A stretch of DNA of 64,000 nt from Lachnospiraceae bacterium (GTDB lineage Bacteria > Bacillota_A > Clostridia > Lachnospirales > Lachnospiraceae), in NCBI GenBank assembly GCA_024683935.1, contig JAIKXV010000113.1:4389-68388 (forward strand), written 5' to 3'. The position numbers were made by a program, and so were the translations under genes. Positions 37,605 to 46,817 of this stretch are shown one piece after another. Below the pieces are notes generated by a model. It had not been told where the DNA came from. It saw only the letters and a program-made list of their open reading frames with translations, and searched no databases. The first letter of the stretch is position 1; every line of letters starts with the position of its first letter.

Positions 37605-40203
37605 TATCCTTCTTTTCCGCTGTTTCTTCCACCGTGGCTTTTTCTTCCGCCGGGGCTTTTTCTTCCACCGGGGCTTTTTCTTCCGCAAGGGCTTTTTCTT
37701 CCGCCGGGGCTTTTTCTTCCGCCGGGGCTTTTTCTTCTGCTGCTGTGCCGCGGCGCAGAGTCAGGTCGATATCTCCGTTCATCGTGCCCTTGAATTCACC
37801 GATCAGGTATCCGGAGAAGTAACCGTTTACAGTGCCGTTTATCACCATGGTTCCGGCTGTTTTCTGCAGGGCGGATCCCGCAATGCTGCCGTTTAATTCG
37901 GGCGTCTTCACTTTGAAGGAACTCTTGTCGAAGACCGGATCAAACAGATAGAGAAGCTGCGGAAGTATTATCATTACCAGGGCAATACTGAGAAGCGTTC
38001 CTCTTCCCAGTGCGGTTCCGAGGTTCGCTATAACCGCATTACTGGTGAAATTACCTACCAGGAAGCCGCAGACCGTAAGAATGGTTCCGCTGGTCACAAT
38101 AGTCGCAAAACTTTCATTCAGGGAACGGATAACCAACGCCTTCCGGTTGGAAGATTCCTGTCTCAGCGTCATATATCTGTTGGTGATAACTATCGCATAG
38201 TCAATGGTGGCGCCCATCTGTATTGAGCTCACAATAAGGTAAGCCAGGAAATAAAGAGGATTGTTCGTAATATTCGGTATGGCAAAGTTTATCCAGATAC
38301 TGCCCTGAATCGTGATAAGCAGTATAAAGGGTATGCTGATGCTCTGGAAGGTAAAGAGCAGTATTACTCCTACAAAGAAGGCCGTAAGCACGCTTATCAG
38401 CAGGTTATCATTATTAAATGAACTCGAAAGATCCGCAGCAGCCGTGGGATCGCCCACAACAAATATTCTGTCCTTATAGAAGGACTGGGCCATCTGCCTT
38501 ATAGAATCCACTCTGCTGTATGTCTCTTCACCCTCAACATCGCCCTTCAGATTAAAGATTATCCTGGAATGCTCTTCGCTTTCCAGCTGTACTCTGGCAT
38601 TTTCTATCTGCTCATGGATATCGTCCAGATCGTCACTCTGTCTGGCACTAAGGTTGAAGGAGCCCGACTCCTTTTTATCGTATATGAAATCAATGAGATC
38701 CAGTACCGATACCCTGTATTCATCGATACCGTCTATGAATGCCCCGTATATCTCCTTATCCTGGGCATAGACCGTGTACAGCACCTTCGCAAGTCCCACA
38801 TCCACATCGGCAATCTCCGCAAATTCCCTGGGAGTCACGCTGTCTGTCAGCACATATTCCTTATCATCTCCTACCTCGACATTGGCCAGTGCCAGGACAT
38901 CACCCACATACTCCCTGGATTTCAGATCACTTATAATTTCAGCCTCTGTGTCATAGTCTCCCTTTGGCAGGACTATGGCCAGATTATTACCCGTCTCAAA
39001 GGTCTCGTCTATCCTGTCTTTCGCCTCGATATAAGGGGTCTTCTTCGGTCCCCTCGCCGTGTACTTGTCAAAGATATATGTGGCGGCATTTGACAGCCTG
39101 AAGGCAAATACCAGGACTATCAGGAATATGATCGGAAAGACAAACCTGGTGCGGACTATGATTTTTCCCCAGCTTGTTATCTTCGGCACAAAGCTCTTAT
39201 GGCGGGTTTTATCAATGTAGTTCCTGAACCACATGATAAGTCCCGGCATAAAGAGGAATACGGAAAGCATGGAAAACAGTATGGACTTGCAGAGAACAAG
39301 ACCCAAATCCTTTCCTATCTTGAACTGCATAAAGACGAGAGCCACCATACCGGCCATCGTCGTCAATGAACTGGAAGATATCTCTATAATAGCCTTGCTG
39401 AGCGCGGTCTTCATGGCTTCCGCCGGCTCCAGGCCGTTATCATGCTCCTCCATATATCTGTGGAACATAATAATGGCATAGTCTATCGCAAGGGCCAGCT
39501 GCAATATTATGTCAACCGAATTGGAGATGAATGAAATCGTACCGAAAATGAAATTCGTACCTTTATTCAGTATGGCAGCCGTGATAAAGGTTATCATGAA
39601 GATGGGAACCTCCGCATAGGTTGAGGAGGTAAAGATCAGCACCGCCAGTATTACAAATATGGCCAGCACCAGGACTATGCTCACATCATGGCGCAGTTCC
39701 GCCGATTCATCCAGATCGACGGTGGTGAAGACATAACTGTCATATTCACTGACATAATCCCGGACATCAGCTATGGCTTGCTGGGAGAGCTCCGTATCCT
39801 CGTCCTCGTCAAAGGTCATCGTGATCAGGGCTGCGGAATCCTTATAATAATCTTCCAGTACATCATCCTTATAATCCTCATCATCCGGATCATAGAACTT
39901 CACCGTATCGATACCATTAATATCCTCCAGACCCTTAGCGGCTATAAACGCCTGATCATAGGTGATATTAGCCAGAAGAACCTTTGCGGAACCATGGGTT
40001 TCGAATTCATTGTCCATAATGTCCACACCCTGTCTGGTCTCGGTATCCTCGGGCAGGTATTTCGTCACGTCATTTTCCACCCCCACATCCTGGATACGGA
40101 TCAGGCAGTAAATGATGGCAAGACCAAATAACACCATGAAGGCTTTTCGCCGGTCCACGATGAATGAGGCTATTCTGTACATTATGTTCTTACTCTCTGT
40201 CAT
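37594..40203 (-). CDS. MMPL/RND-superfamily transporter
   Basis: 869 residues, twelve membrane helices in two halves, each with a large extracytoplasmic loop (about 45-170 and 385-595). Proton-relay Asp-Tyr pairs occur in helices 4 and 10: D241-Y242 (AIDYAIIM) and D668-Y669 (TIDYAIVI), as in MmpL proteins. After the last helix comes a Gly-rich beta segment (residues 771-816, GTVNGYFSGYLIGEFKG-like) and a repetitive EEKAPA tail. It lies between two GLUG-protein genes and overlaps both, so all three are coupled. Export of a lipid, polymer or peptide is plausible; substrate unknown. Confidence 0.92.
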   Translation of the reverse strand: MTESKNIMYRIASFIVDRRKAFMVLFGLAIIYCLIRIQDVGVENDVTKYLPEDTETRQGVDIMDNEFETHGSAKVLLANITYDQAFIAAKGLEDINGIDTVKFYDPDDEDYKDDVLEDYYKDSAALITMTFDEDEDTELSQQAIADVRDYVSEYDSYVFTTVDLDESAELRHDVSIVLVLAIFVILAVLIFTSSTYAEVPIFMITFITAAILNKGTNFIFGTISFISNSVDIILQLALAIDYAIIMFHRYMEEHDNGLEPAEAMKTALSKAIIEISSSSLTTMAGMVALVFMQFKIGKDLGLVLCKSILFSMLSVFLFMPGLIMWFRNYIDKTRHKSFVPKITSWGKIIVRTRFVFPIIFLIVLVFAFRLSNAATYIFDKYTARGPKKTPYIEAKDRIDETFETGNNLAIVLPKGDYDTEAEIISDLKSREYVGDVLALANVEVGDDKEYVLTDSVTPREFAEIADVDVGLAKVLYTVYAQDKEIYGAFIDGIDEYRVSVLDLIDFIYDKKESGSFNLSARQSDDLDDIHEQIENARVQLESEEHSRIIFNLKGDVEGEETYSRVDSIRQMAQSFYKDRIFVVGDPTAAADLSSSFNNDNLLISVLTAFFVGVILLFTFQSISIPFILLITIQGSIWINFAIPNITNNPLYFLAYLIVSSIQMGATIDYAIVITNRYMTLRQESSNRKALVIRSLNESFATIVTSGTILTVCGFLVGNFTSNAVIANLGTALGRGTLLSIALVMIILPQLLYLFDPVFDKSSFKVKTPELNGSIAGSALQKTAGTMVINGTVNGYFSGYLIGEFKGTMNGDIDLTLRRGTAAEEKAPAEEKAPAEEKALAEEKAPVEEKAPAEEKATVEETAEKKDNES
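37630..37737. repeat. 18-bp tandem repeat in the MMPL 3' end
   Basis: About six copies of an 18-nt unit (plus-strand form close to CGCCGGGGCTTTTTCTTC) encoding EEKAPA hexapeptides. Changes in copy number keep the frame, so tail length may vary among strains. It is too short and too regular in protein frame to be CRISPR. Confidence 0.85.
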
Positions 40204-43200
40204 TATCAGAATCCTCTTTCAGGGCTTTTTTCTTCTTCATTATCGAAGAGATTATGAGAACAAGGATCACGATCAGTATCGCAACTCCGGCAGCCACTCT
40301 CGCCGCGAAGCCTATACTCTCTCTCCTTGTATGGGCGAGGTAAAAAACCCCCTCTCCCTCTCTGCTGAATACTATGTAATCTCCGTCCCGGCGGCTTTCC
40401 TTCACTACATAGGCATCATTTTCCTTTACAAGTATCTCGTCTCCGGGAAAAACCGAGTCCGCCCTGTATCTCACGGTATATGACGGGTTGTCCGGGATAC
40501 CGTATTCATTTTCCACACTGAAGCTGACTGTACGGTATATTCTGCTTCCGCCCGGGATCTGCATGTCAGCTCTCTCTTCATTGTATTTTAGGGTCGTTCC
40601 GTCAAAGAACCTGCCGCTTACGATCATTCCCGGCTTTCCGGTCTCATCCGACGCCACGCTGGTTATATAGTCCACATAAATGGTTTCGACCGTGATATTC
40701 TGCTGGACATTACTGAGATCCGTGTCATCCCAGTACCCGAACTTTCCTTCCGGGCTCTCCTCGATCTTCGGATAATTGGAGCTGTCCACATTTCCGCCGT
40801 ATGGCACCTTCATCCTGGCAACGGTCTTGCCGTCGCTCTTGAATACTACGGTCATCTTGCCGAAATCCACCGGGATCCCGTCCATCTTCAGCAGTTCACC
40901 GTAGGTAACTGACTGCGCTTCCCTTTCATCGGTCACGCCGTTTATGGCACCCAGCCCCCTGTAAACAAAAACATTACCGCTGACGGTGCCCCTGTCCTTC
41001 TCATCAAGATCCGCATTGTCGGTATCCCCGGCAACCGCACCATGGTATTCCTTTTCCGGATCCACTGCGGACAGGCAGACATTATTGATCATGCTCCGGG
41101 CTATTCCCGCTATGCCCCCGGCATATTTTTCGCTTACGGCCTCACACTTTGAACGGCAGTCCCTGATAAGCGACCGGCTCTTTCCAACGATACCTCCCGC
41201 ATAGGAACCGTCTTTCGCTTCTACACGGCCGTAATTGTCCGATGCGATCACGGCTCCGAGATCGGTCCTGCCCGCTATACCGCCGGCACAGTCATTTCGG
41301 ACGGTTATGTCTCCGGTATTTTTACAGTACAAAATGGTGGCCTTTTCATATCTGTCATAATTCAGGCTCACCTGGCCCTCGGACACCACCTCGAAATCAG
41401 AGCGGATACCGCTGTCATCCGTGATGATGCCCACGATACCGCCGCCGTTTATATTGCTCTCTATGTCTCCTTCATTTTCAGAGTACAGCAGTACGCCCTT
41501 TTTCAGGTCAGTGCTGTCGTCATCCGAAATATCGTCGAATATATCCTCTATCCCGTCGGTATCATAGACCTTCTGCAGCTCTGTCTGAATCTCCTTATAG
41601 CTGTCGGTCATGCTGTCATTAAGGGAATTAAGGGAGGACACCATGCTGTCCACATCAGCACGGAGCTTTGCATCGCTGCCCTTCAGTCCGTCGGACAGCA
41701 CATCCATCTCGGCAGCCAGCCGGTCGGTCCTTAGCTGTATATCATCGGATGTTATGCGGAAGTCCTTTTTGTAATCGTCCTCACAGCCCCTCAGATAATC
41801 ATCCAGATCCATGGAAGCGCTTCTCAGTTCTTCCAGATCATCCTCTATATCATCGGCATCCTTATTTAAGCGGACAGCCTTTCTCATAAGGGTATCGACA
41901 GCTCCGTTATTCGCGAGGCCGATCTCCTTTAACTTCGGCAGGAACTTCATCATATCCGCTGTAATGCCGGCTGAACGGCTTTCACTCCAGGCTTCCACCA
42001 GCTTTGATATGTTGTCGGAATTATCTATGAATACCTGCAGGGCTTCTTTTGTTTCCTTATCATATTTCCGTAAATTGATGGAGTCGGCAATATCTCTGAT
42101 ATTATCGATCTTGCTCTTGATCTCCCTCTCTACGGAATCATCCTTGCATCTGTAGTATTCCTTGTAATACTTGATAAGATCCCGAAGCTCATCCGAGGTG
42201 GCCCGTACCGTATCTATGTGACTCTGGGTAAGGTCGTCCTCCGCTCCGAAGTCCTTATGAAAGCTCTCTATCCTGTCTGTCAGTTCCTCCAGGCTCTCGC
42301 CGGTCTTATTAAGGGCGTCCTCGGAATATGCATTGACGGCATAGGGCTCAAACTGTCCGGCTATCCCGCCTCCGTTTTTACGGGCGTAAACCCTTCCCCT
42401 GTTTTTGCAGCCGCTTATTATTCCGCGGTCATAGCCTGTGATGCCTCCGGTCATATAACCCACATGGGGATATCCTACGGTGGCGTAATTCACCGAGTCC
42501 TTTATAAGGCCTGAACAGGCTCCGGCTATGCCGCCGGTGTAATTTATCTCTATACCTTTATCAAATCTCTCAAAAAGGTTTTCATCCTTCAGATCCAGAG
42601 TATCCGGGATGAATTTGTCCAGGTCACCTTCCTTGTCCTCATCCGCCTCTCTCTCTTCGGTCATTTCGTGGGCGGTCTTTTCGTTGGCATTGATCTTTCC
42701 CCTGTTTATACAGGTCTCGATCGTTCCTTCATTGTACCCGCATATACCGCCGGTTTTCCTGGTAGCGTTAATATAGGCATGATTAACACATTTCCTGATC
42801 ACGCCGCCTTCCATATTGTGTCCGGCTATTCCTCCCACCATTTCAGAGGCCAGGATCCTGCCGTCAAAGCTTATGTCCTCCAGCGTACCGTAGTTTATTC
42901 CTGCGGCGCCTCCTATCTCCGTCATATCGCCGCCGGGTTCCAGGATACCGCTCAGCATCAGGTCCTTTATGTACCCGTCACGGGCCACGGTTCTGATAAA
43001 TCCGCTCCGGTCCTGACTTCCGTTAAGAGAAAAGCCGGTTATGACATGTCCCTGTCCGTCAAATATGCCGGCAAAGATAGATATCGGCCGGAAATCCGTA
43101 TCCTTAAGATCCAGATCGTTTTCCAGGACATAGCGGACTCCTCTGGTATAGCTCTCATCCATACTCTTAGCCGAGAGCTCTTTCAGGTCATCAACAGTTT

Positions 43201-43459
43201 TTATCCGGCGGGTTTCCCTTGGAATCTCCTCCGGGTCTTCGCCGTTTGTCTCAGTTTTTTCACCGGATGCATCCTCTTTTGTTTCGGGAGCTTCCTCCGG
43301 CTTTTCGGGTGTTTCCGGCTTTTCTTCGGTCGTTTCCGGCTTTTCGGGTGTTTCCGGCTGAATTTCGGACGCAAAAAGAGCGGAAACCGGTTGAACAGTT
43401 CCCGTAAGAGTAAGCGATATTACAAGAGCAGCCGTAAGCCGTCTGAGCCTTGAACGCAT
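40190..43459 (-). CDS. Membrane-anchored GLUG-repeat/coiled-coil surface protein 2
   Basis: 1089 residues from ATG 43459. Signal peptide RRLTAALVISLTLTGTVQPVSA, then a Pro/Glu/Lys-rich linker (about 30-80). GLUG block 1 (GGIAGHNMEGGVIRKC and relatives) follows, then a long charged helical region, GLUG block 2, a beta-rich domain and a C-terminal membrane helix with a Lys-rich tail. The same order as the protein at 34422, with clear similarity along the length (for example DIFDDISDD before block 2 in both). GGGAGAAAGGGA precedes 43459; an alternative ATG is 43474. First gene of the operon. Function unknown; probably displayed on the cell surface. Confidence 0.85.
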   Translation of the reverse strand: MRSRLRRLTAALVISLTLTGTVQPVSALFASEIQPETPEKPETTEEKPETPEKPEEAPETKEDASGEKTETNGEDPEEIPRETRRIKTVDDLKELSAKSMDESYTRGVRYVLENDLDLKDTDFRPISIFAGIFDGQGHVITGFSLNGSQDRSGFIRTVARDGYIKDLMLSGILEPGGDMTEIGGAAGINYGTLEDISFDGRILASEMVGGIAGHNMEGGVIRKCVNHAYINATRKTGGICGYNEGTIETCINRGKINANEKTAHEMTEEREADEDKEGDLDKFIPDTLDLKDENLFERFDKGIEINYTGGIAGACSGLIKDSVNYATVGYPHVGYMTGGITGYDRGIISGCKNRGRVYARKNGGGIAGQFEPYAVNAYSEDALNKTGESLEELTDRIESFHKDFGAEDDLTQSHIDTVRATSDELRDLIKYYKEYYRCKDDSVEREIKSKIDNIRDIADSINLRKYDKETKEALQVFIDNSDNISKLVEAWSESRSAGITADMMKFLPKLKEIGLANNGAVDTLMRKAVRLNKDADDIEDDLEELRSASMDLDDYLRGCEDDYKKDFRITSDDIQLRTDRLAAEMDVLSDGLKGSDAKLRADVDSMVSSLNSLNDSMTDSYKEIQTELQKVYDTDGIEDIFDDISDDDSTDLKKGVLLYSENEGDIESNINGGGIVGIITDDSGIRSDFEVVSEGQVSLNYDRYEKATILYCKNTGDITVRNDCAGGIAGRTDLGAVIASDNYGRVEAKDGSYAGGIVGKSRSLIRDCRSKCEAVSEKYAGGIAGIARSMINNVCLSAVDPEKEYHGAVAGDTDNADLDEKDRGTVSGNVFVYRGLGAINGVTDEREAQSVTYGELLKMDGIPVDFGKMTVVFKSDGKTVARMKVPYGGNVDSSNYPKIEESPEGKFGYWDDTDLSNVQQNITVETIYVDYITSVASDETGKPGMIVSGRFFDGTTLKYNEERADMQIPGGSRIYRTVSFSVENEYGIPDNPSYTVRYRADSVFPGDEILVKENDAYVVKESRRDGDYIVFSREGEGVFYLAHTRRESIGFAARVAAGVAILIVILVLIISSIMKKKKALKEDSDNDRE

Positions 43460-43498
43460 TCCCTTTCTCCCCATGCTCTCCCCGAATTTCATCCCACA

Positions 43499-43524
43499 GG
43501 TGAACATCAAAATAACAGTTCACC
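43499..43524. promoter_or_regulatory. Inverted repeat upstream of the GLUG-MMPL operon
   Basis: GGTGAAC (43499-43505) and GTTCACC (43518-43524), 12 bases apart, followed by a related GGTAAACA at 43530. It lies about 30-55 nt downstream of the predicted -10, suitable for a repressor. Confidence 0.45.
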
Positions 43525-43553
43525 CAACAGGTAAACATAAAATAGACAGAGAT

Positions 43554-43582
43554 ATAATACCTCATATTTACTTGAAAAGCAA
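43554..43582 (-). promoter_or_regulatory. Promoter of the GLUG-MMPL-GLUG operon
   Basis: TTGCTT (43577-43582), 17 nt, TATTAT (43554-43559), giving a leader of nearly 90 nt before ATG 43459. Confidence 0.6.
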
Positions 43583-43647
43583 CTTGTGTTATTAAATCCC
43601 ATGTTATGTAAACCGAAGTGTTCCCGTCAGTTATATTTTGATTCGGA

Positions 43648-43706
43648 CGCCAAAAGTTCTTGTCCCCACCACAAGCAAGCTTGTGTGGTGACAATTACTT
43701 TTGGCG
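43648..43706. repeat. Long imperfect hairpin between divergent operons
   Basis: Nested inverted repeats: CGCCAAAAGT (43648-43657) with ACTTTTGGCG (43697-43706) outside, and CCACCACAAG with CTTGTGTGG inside, around a CAAG loop. It covers 59 nt of the 358-nt gap 43460-43817. The rest of that gap holds two divergent promoters and operator-like repeats. Confidence 0.75.
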
Positions 43707-43723
43707 CTTTAATCATATTTTTC

Positions 43724-43752
43724 TTGACAGATGCATGGCCGGGATGTATTAT
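43724..43752 (+). promoter_or_regulatory. Promoter of the metal-export genes
   Basis: TTGACA (43724-43729), 17 nt, TATTAT (43747-43752). Near-consensus. Confidence 0.8.
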
Positions 43753-43762
43753 CAGCTTATCA

Positions 43763-43780
43763 ATTAAACAAATGTTTAAT
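43763..43780. promoter_or_regulatory. ArsR/SmtB-type operator
   Basis: ATTAAACA and TGTTTAAT arms around AA. It overlaps the predicted start site and has the form of metal-sensing ArsR-family operators. An ArsR-family gene lies 3 kb away at 46818. Confidence 0.65.
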
Positions 43781-43817
43781 CGTTGAATTATAAAAGGCGG
43801 TTGTGAAAGGAGCTGAA

Positions 43818-44039
43818 ATGAAAAAAAGCTATAAGATCGATGTAGACTGCGCTGCCTGCGCACAGAAGATGGAAGACGCCGCAAAGGCCACCGAGGGCGT
43901 GAAGGACGCTGTCGTGAATTTCATGGCGTTAAAAATGAAGATAGAATTCGACGAAGGCGCGGATCCCGATGAAGTTATGGACAGGGTTGAGAAAAACTGT
44001 AAGGCTGTGGAAGATGACTGCAGCATATTCAGGAACTGA
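43818..44039 (+). CDS. Heavy-metal-associated (HMA) domain protein
   Basis: 73 residues, a single ferredoxin-like HMA domain with metal-binding CAAC in DVDCAACAQKME. The C-terminal DDC adds another Cys. It probably delivers a soft or borderline metal ion to the ATPase encoded two bases downstream. ATG 43818 is preferred over a GTG at 43803 because AAAGGAG lies just upstream. A free-standing HMA fits the lack of an N-terminal HMA in the ATPase. Confidence 0.9.
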   Translation: MKKSYKIDVDCAACAQKMEDAAKATEGVKDAVVNFMALKMKIEFDEGADPDEVMDRVEKNCKAVEDDCSIFRN

Positions 44040-44041
44040 AT

Positions 44042-45931
44042 ATGAATAAAAAACAAAAGATCAATCTTATAAGAATACTTGTCGCAGCGGCTCTGATGGC
44101 GGTATTTACGGTTATGCCCCTGACAGGCATGCTCCGCTTTGCCGCATTTCTGATCCCCTATCTCATTGTGGGCTACGATGTATTAAAGAAGGCCCTGCAC
44201 GGCATCATTCACAGGCAGCCCTTTGATGAATGCCTGCTGATGGCGGTGGCCACCATAGGTGCCATAGCGGCGGCTCTTTACAGGAGCGGTGATTATACCG
44301 AGGCCGTGGCTGTAATGCTTTTTTATCAGACCGGCGAACTCTTTCAGAGCTATGCAGTCGGAAAGAGCAGAAAAAACATCACGGATCTTATGGACATCTC
44401 TCCCGAATCCGCCAATGTTTACGGAGAAAACGGAGAGATCCTGGAAATGGATCCCGATGAGGTTGAGGTAGGAAGCCTGATAGTTGTGCGGCCCGGCGAA
44501 AGGATACCGATAGACGGCATAGTAAAGAGCGGCAGTTCCGGGCTGGATACCTCGGCTCTTACCGGCGAATCCATGCCGAGGGAAGTACACCCCGGCGACG
44601 AGGTAATAAGCGGCTGCATCAATTTAAGCGGTGCTCTGGAGATTGAAACCACCAGGGAATACTCCGACTCCACCGTGGCGAGAGTCATGGAGCTGATAGA
44701 GGATGCGGGATCCAGAAAATCCAAATCCGAGAATTTCATTGCCCGTTTCTCCCGGATCTATACTCCGGTAGTGGTATATGCTGCAATAGCACTGGCTGTG
44801 ATCCCTCCTGTTTTCCTTACTCTTACGGGAAAAGGCGTCATGTGGACCACCTGGATCTACAGAGCTCTGATATTCCTGGTAATCAGCTGCCCCTGCGCGC
44901 TGGTGGTAAGCGTTCCTTTAAGCTTTTTTGCCGGTATAGGCAGTGCGGGTAAAAAGGGTGTTCTGGTGAAGGGCTCCAATTTCCTGGAAGCAATGAGCGA
45001 AGTAACGACCATGGTCTTTGATAAAACGGGAACCCTCACTAAGGGCGTATTCGAAGTGGTATCGGTGCATCCAAACGACATAAGCGCCGACGAACTCATA
45101 CACCTTGCGGCCCATGTGGAGAGATTCTCCGATCACCCCATAGCTCTGTCATTAAAGGCCGCTTACGGCAAAGAAGCTGACGGCTGCATTGTAGAGAGTG
45201 CCGAGGAGATCGCCGGACGGGGAATAAGAGCTGTTGTTGAAGGCAGAACCATCTGCGCCGGCAATGAAAAAATGATGAAAGAAGCCGTGAAGGACGGTGT
45301 GATCCCTGAATGCAGTAGCTGCCACGATCTTCCGGGAACCGTCATACACATAGCGATAGACGGCAAATACGCAGGTCATGTACTGATCTCTGACGTTATT
45401 AAACCCCACAGCAGGGAAGCCATAAAGGCGCTTAAGAAGGCAGGAGTCAGGGAGACCGTCATGCTGACCGGCGACAGGGAGAAAACCGCAGCCAAAGTGG
45501 CCGCGGATCTCGATCTGGACAAATACTATGCTGAGCTGCTGCCGGGAGACAAGGTCTCAAAGATAGAGGAGATCATAAACGATAAGAACAGAAACGGGAA
45601 GACCGCATTTGTGGGTGACGGTATAAATGACGCCCCTGTGCTTTCCAGGGCGGACGTGGGTATCGCCATGGGAGCCTTCGGTTCTGACGCTGCGATAGAG
45701 GCTGCCGATATCGTTCTGATGGATGATGATCCCCTGAAGATTGCCACAGCCATTGCCATATCAAAAAAGACCCTCAGAATAGTAAGGCAGAATATCATAT
45801 TTGCAATAGGAGTAAAGATTCTCTGTCTGATACTCGGAGCCCTGGGTGTTGCAAATATGTGGACCGCTGTTTTCGCGGATGTGGGCGTAATGGTCATTGC
45901 AGTACTAAACGCCATCAGATGTATGATATAA
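44042..45931 (+). CDS. P1B-type heavy-metal ATPase (Zn/Cd/Pb type)
   Basis: 629 residues. Membrane metal site CPC at 283-285 (ISCPCALV), phosphorylated D327 in DKTGTLT, TGES, SDHPIA (HP motif), TGDREKT and GDGINDAP. The last helix has DVGVMVIAVLNAIR; its Asp is typical of Zn/Cd/Pb exporters of the ZntA/CadA group. It lacks a fused HMA domain, which is supplied by the preceding gene. Expected to expel toxic metal, under the ArsR-type operator upstream. Confidence 0.92.
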   Translation: MNKKQKINLIRILVAAALMAVFTVMPLTGMLRFAAFLIPYLIVGYDVLKKALHGIIHRQPFDECLLMAVATIGAIAAALYRSGDYTEAVAVMLFYQTGELFQSYAVGKSRKNITDLMDISPESANVYGENGEILEMDPDEVEVGSLIVVRPGERIPIDGIVKSGSSGLDTSALTGESMPREVHPGDEVISGCINLSGALEIETTREYSDSTVARVMELIEDAGSRKSKSENFIARFSRIYTPVVVYAAIALAVIPPVFLTLTGKGVMWTTWIYRALIFLVISCPCALVVSVPLSFFAGIGSAGKKGVLVKGSNFLEAMSEVTTMVFDKTGTLTKGVFEVVSVHPNDISADELIHLAAHVERFSDHPIALSLKAAYGKEADGCIVESAEEIAGRGIRAVVEGRTICAGNEKMMKEAVKDGVIPECSSCHDLPGTVIHIAIDGKYAGHVLISDVIKPHSREAIKALKKAGVRETVMLTGDREKTAAKVAADLDLDKYYAELLPGDKVSKIEEIINDKNRNGKTAFVGDGINDAPVLSRADVGIAMGAFGSDAAIEAADIVLMDDDPLKIATAIAISKKTLRIVRQNIIFAIGVKILCLILGALGVANMWTAVFADVGVMVIAVLNAIRCMI

Positions 45932-45989
45932 TGTCGGAAGTTGCTGATAACAACAGATCAATTCGTCATATCTGTCAGGAGGCGGAATA

Positions 45990-46784
45990 ATGCATATCAC
46001 TTTTATAGGTTGTGGAAATATGGGCGGCGCAATGATGCAGGGAATACTTGATTCCGGCATATGCAGGGCAGAGGATATCACTGCCGCAGACAAGTCGGAT
46101 GCGCTGCTGCAAAAGAGAAAAGAAGAACTGAAGGTCAATGTGACCGGAGATAACAGGGCGGCTGCAAAAGAGGCAGACATTCTCTTTCTTTCAGTAAAGC
46201 CCCAGTTCTATGAGACGGTCATAGAGGAAATAAAGAACAGCGTCAGGGATGATACCTTGGTAGTGACCATTGCTCCGGGAAAGACCCTTGCCTGGACCGG
46301 AGAGAAATTCGGAAAAGACTTAAAGATCGTCCGTATGATGCCGAATACTCCCGCCATGGTCAAGGAAGGGATGATCGGAATGTGCGGAAATGCCCTTGTA
46401 TCGGATGAAGATATGGAAAATATCCGGAAGATCTGCAGCGGCTTTGCAAAGACCGAAGTTATCGCGGAGAACCTGATGGATGTGGTGACTGCGGTAAGCG
46501 GCTCTTCTCCGGCATACGTATTCATGTTCATTGAGGCGATGGCTGATGCGGCGGTAGCAGGCGGAATGCCGAGGGACAAGGCCTATACATTTGCCGCCCA
46601 GGCTGTTCTCGGAAGCGCAAAGATGGTACTGGAAACCGGAAAGCATCCCGGTGAATTAAAGGATATGGTATGCTCTCCTGCCGGCACCACGATACAGGCT
46701 GTACGCGTCCTTGAGGAAAAGGGCTTCAGAAGCGCAGTTATCGAATGTATGGAAAAATGTCTGGAGATATCCAGAGGACTCTGA
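45990..46784 (+). CDS. proC: Pyrroline-5-carboxylate reductase
   Basis: Last step of proline synthesis: reduces pyrroline-5-carboxylate with NAD(P)H. 264 residues. Landmarks: ITFIGCGNMGGAMM (Rossmann), RMMPNTPAMV near 112, and AVSGSSPAYVFMFIEAMADA near 167, plus CSPAGTTIQAV. AGGAGG lies before the ATG. It follows the ATPase gene by 58 nt and ends at a terminator shared with arsR. Confidence 0.95.
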   Translation: MHITFIGCGNMGGAMMQGILDSGICRAEDITAADKSDALLQKRKEELKVNVTGDNRAAAKEADILFLSVKPQFYETVIEEIKNSVRDDTLVVTIAPGKTLAWTGEKFGKDLKIVRMMPNTPAMVKEGMIGMCGNALVSDEDMENIRKICSGFAKTEVIAENLMDVVTAVSGSSPAYVFMFIEAMADAAVAGGMPRDKAYTFAAQAVLGSAKMVLETGKHPGELKDMVCSPAGTTIQAVRVLEEKGFRSAVIECMEKCLEISRGL

Positions 46785-46817
46785 ACAAATATAATCCGAA
46801 TAAAGTATTTTTGAAAG

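Noticed and set aside
37605..37688. Lys/Arg-rich N-terminal extension of GLUG protein 1
   Set aside because: It is the EEKAPA repeat of the MMPL gene read in another frame; the real start at 37604 has its own SD and signal sequence.
37630..37737. Regular repeats resembling a CRISPR array
   Set aside because: 18-bp units without spacers, in frame with a protein tail; no cas genes.
42668..43453. 261-codon plus-strand frame
   Set aside because: Antisense to GLUG protein 2; Phe/Cys/Ser-rich shadow of its Glu/Pro/Lys linker.
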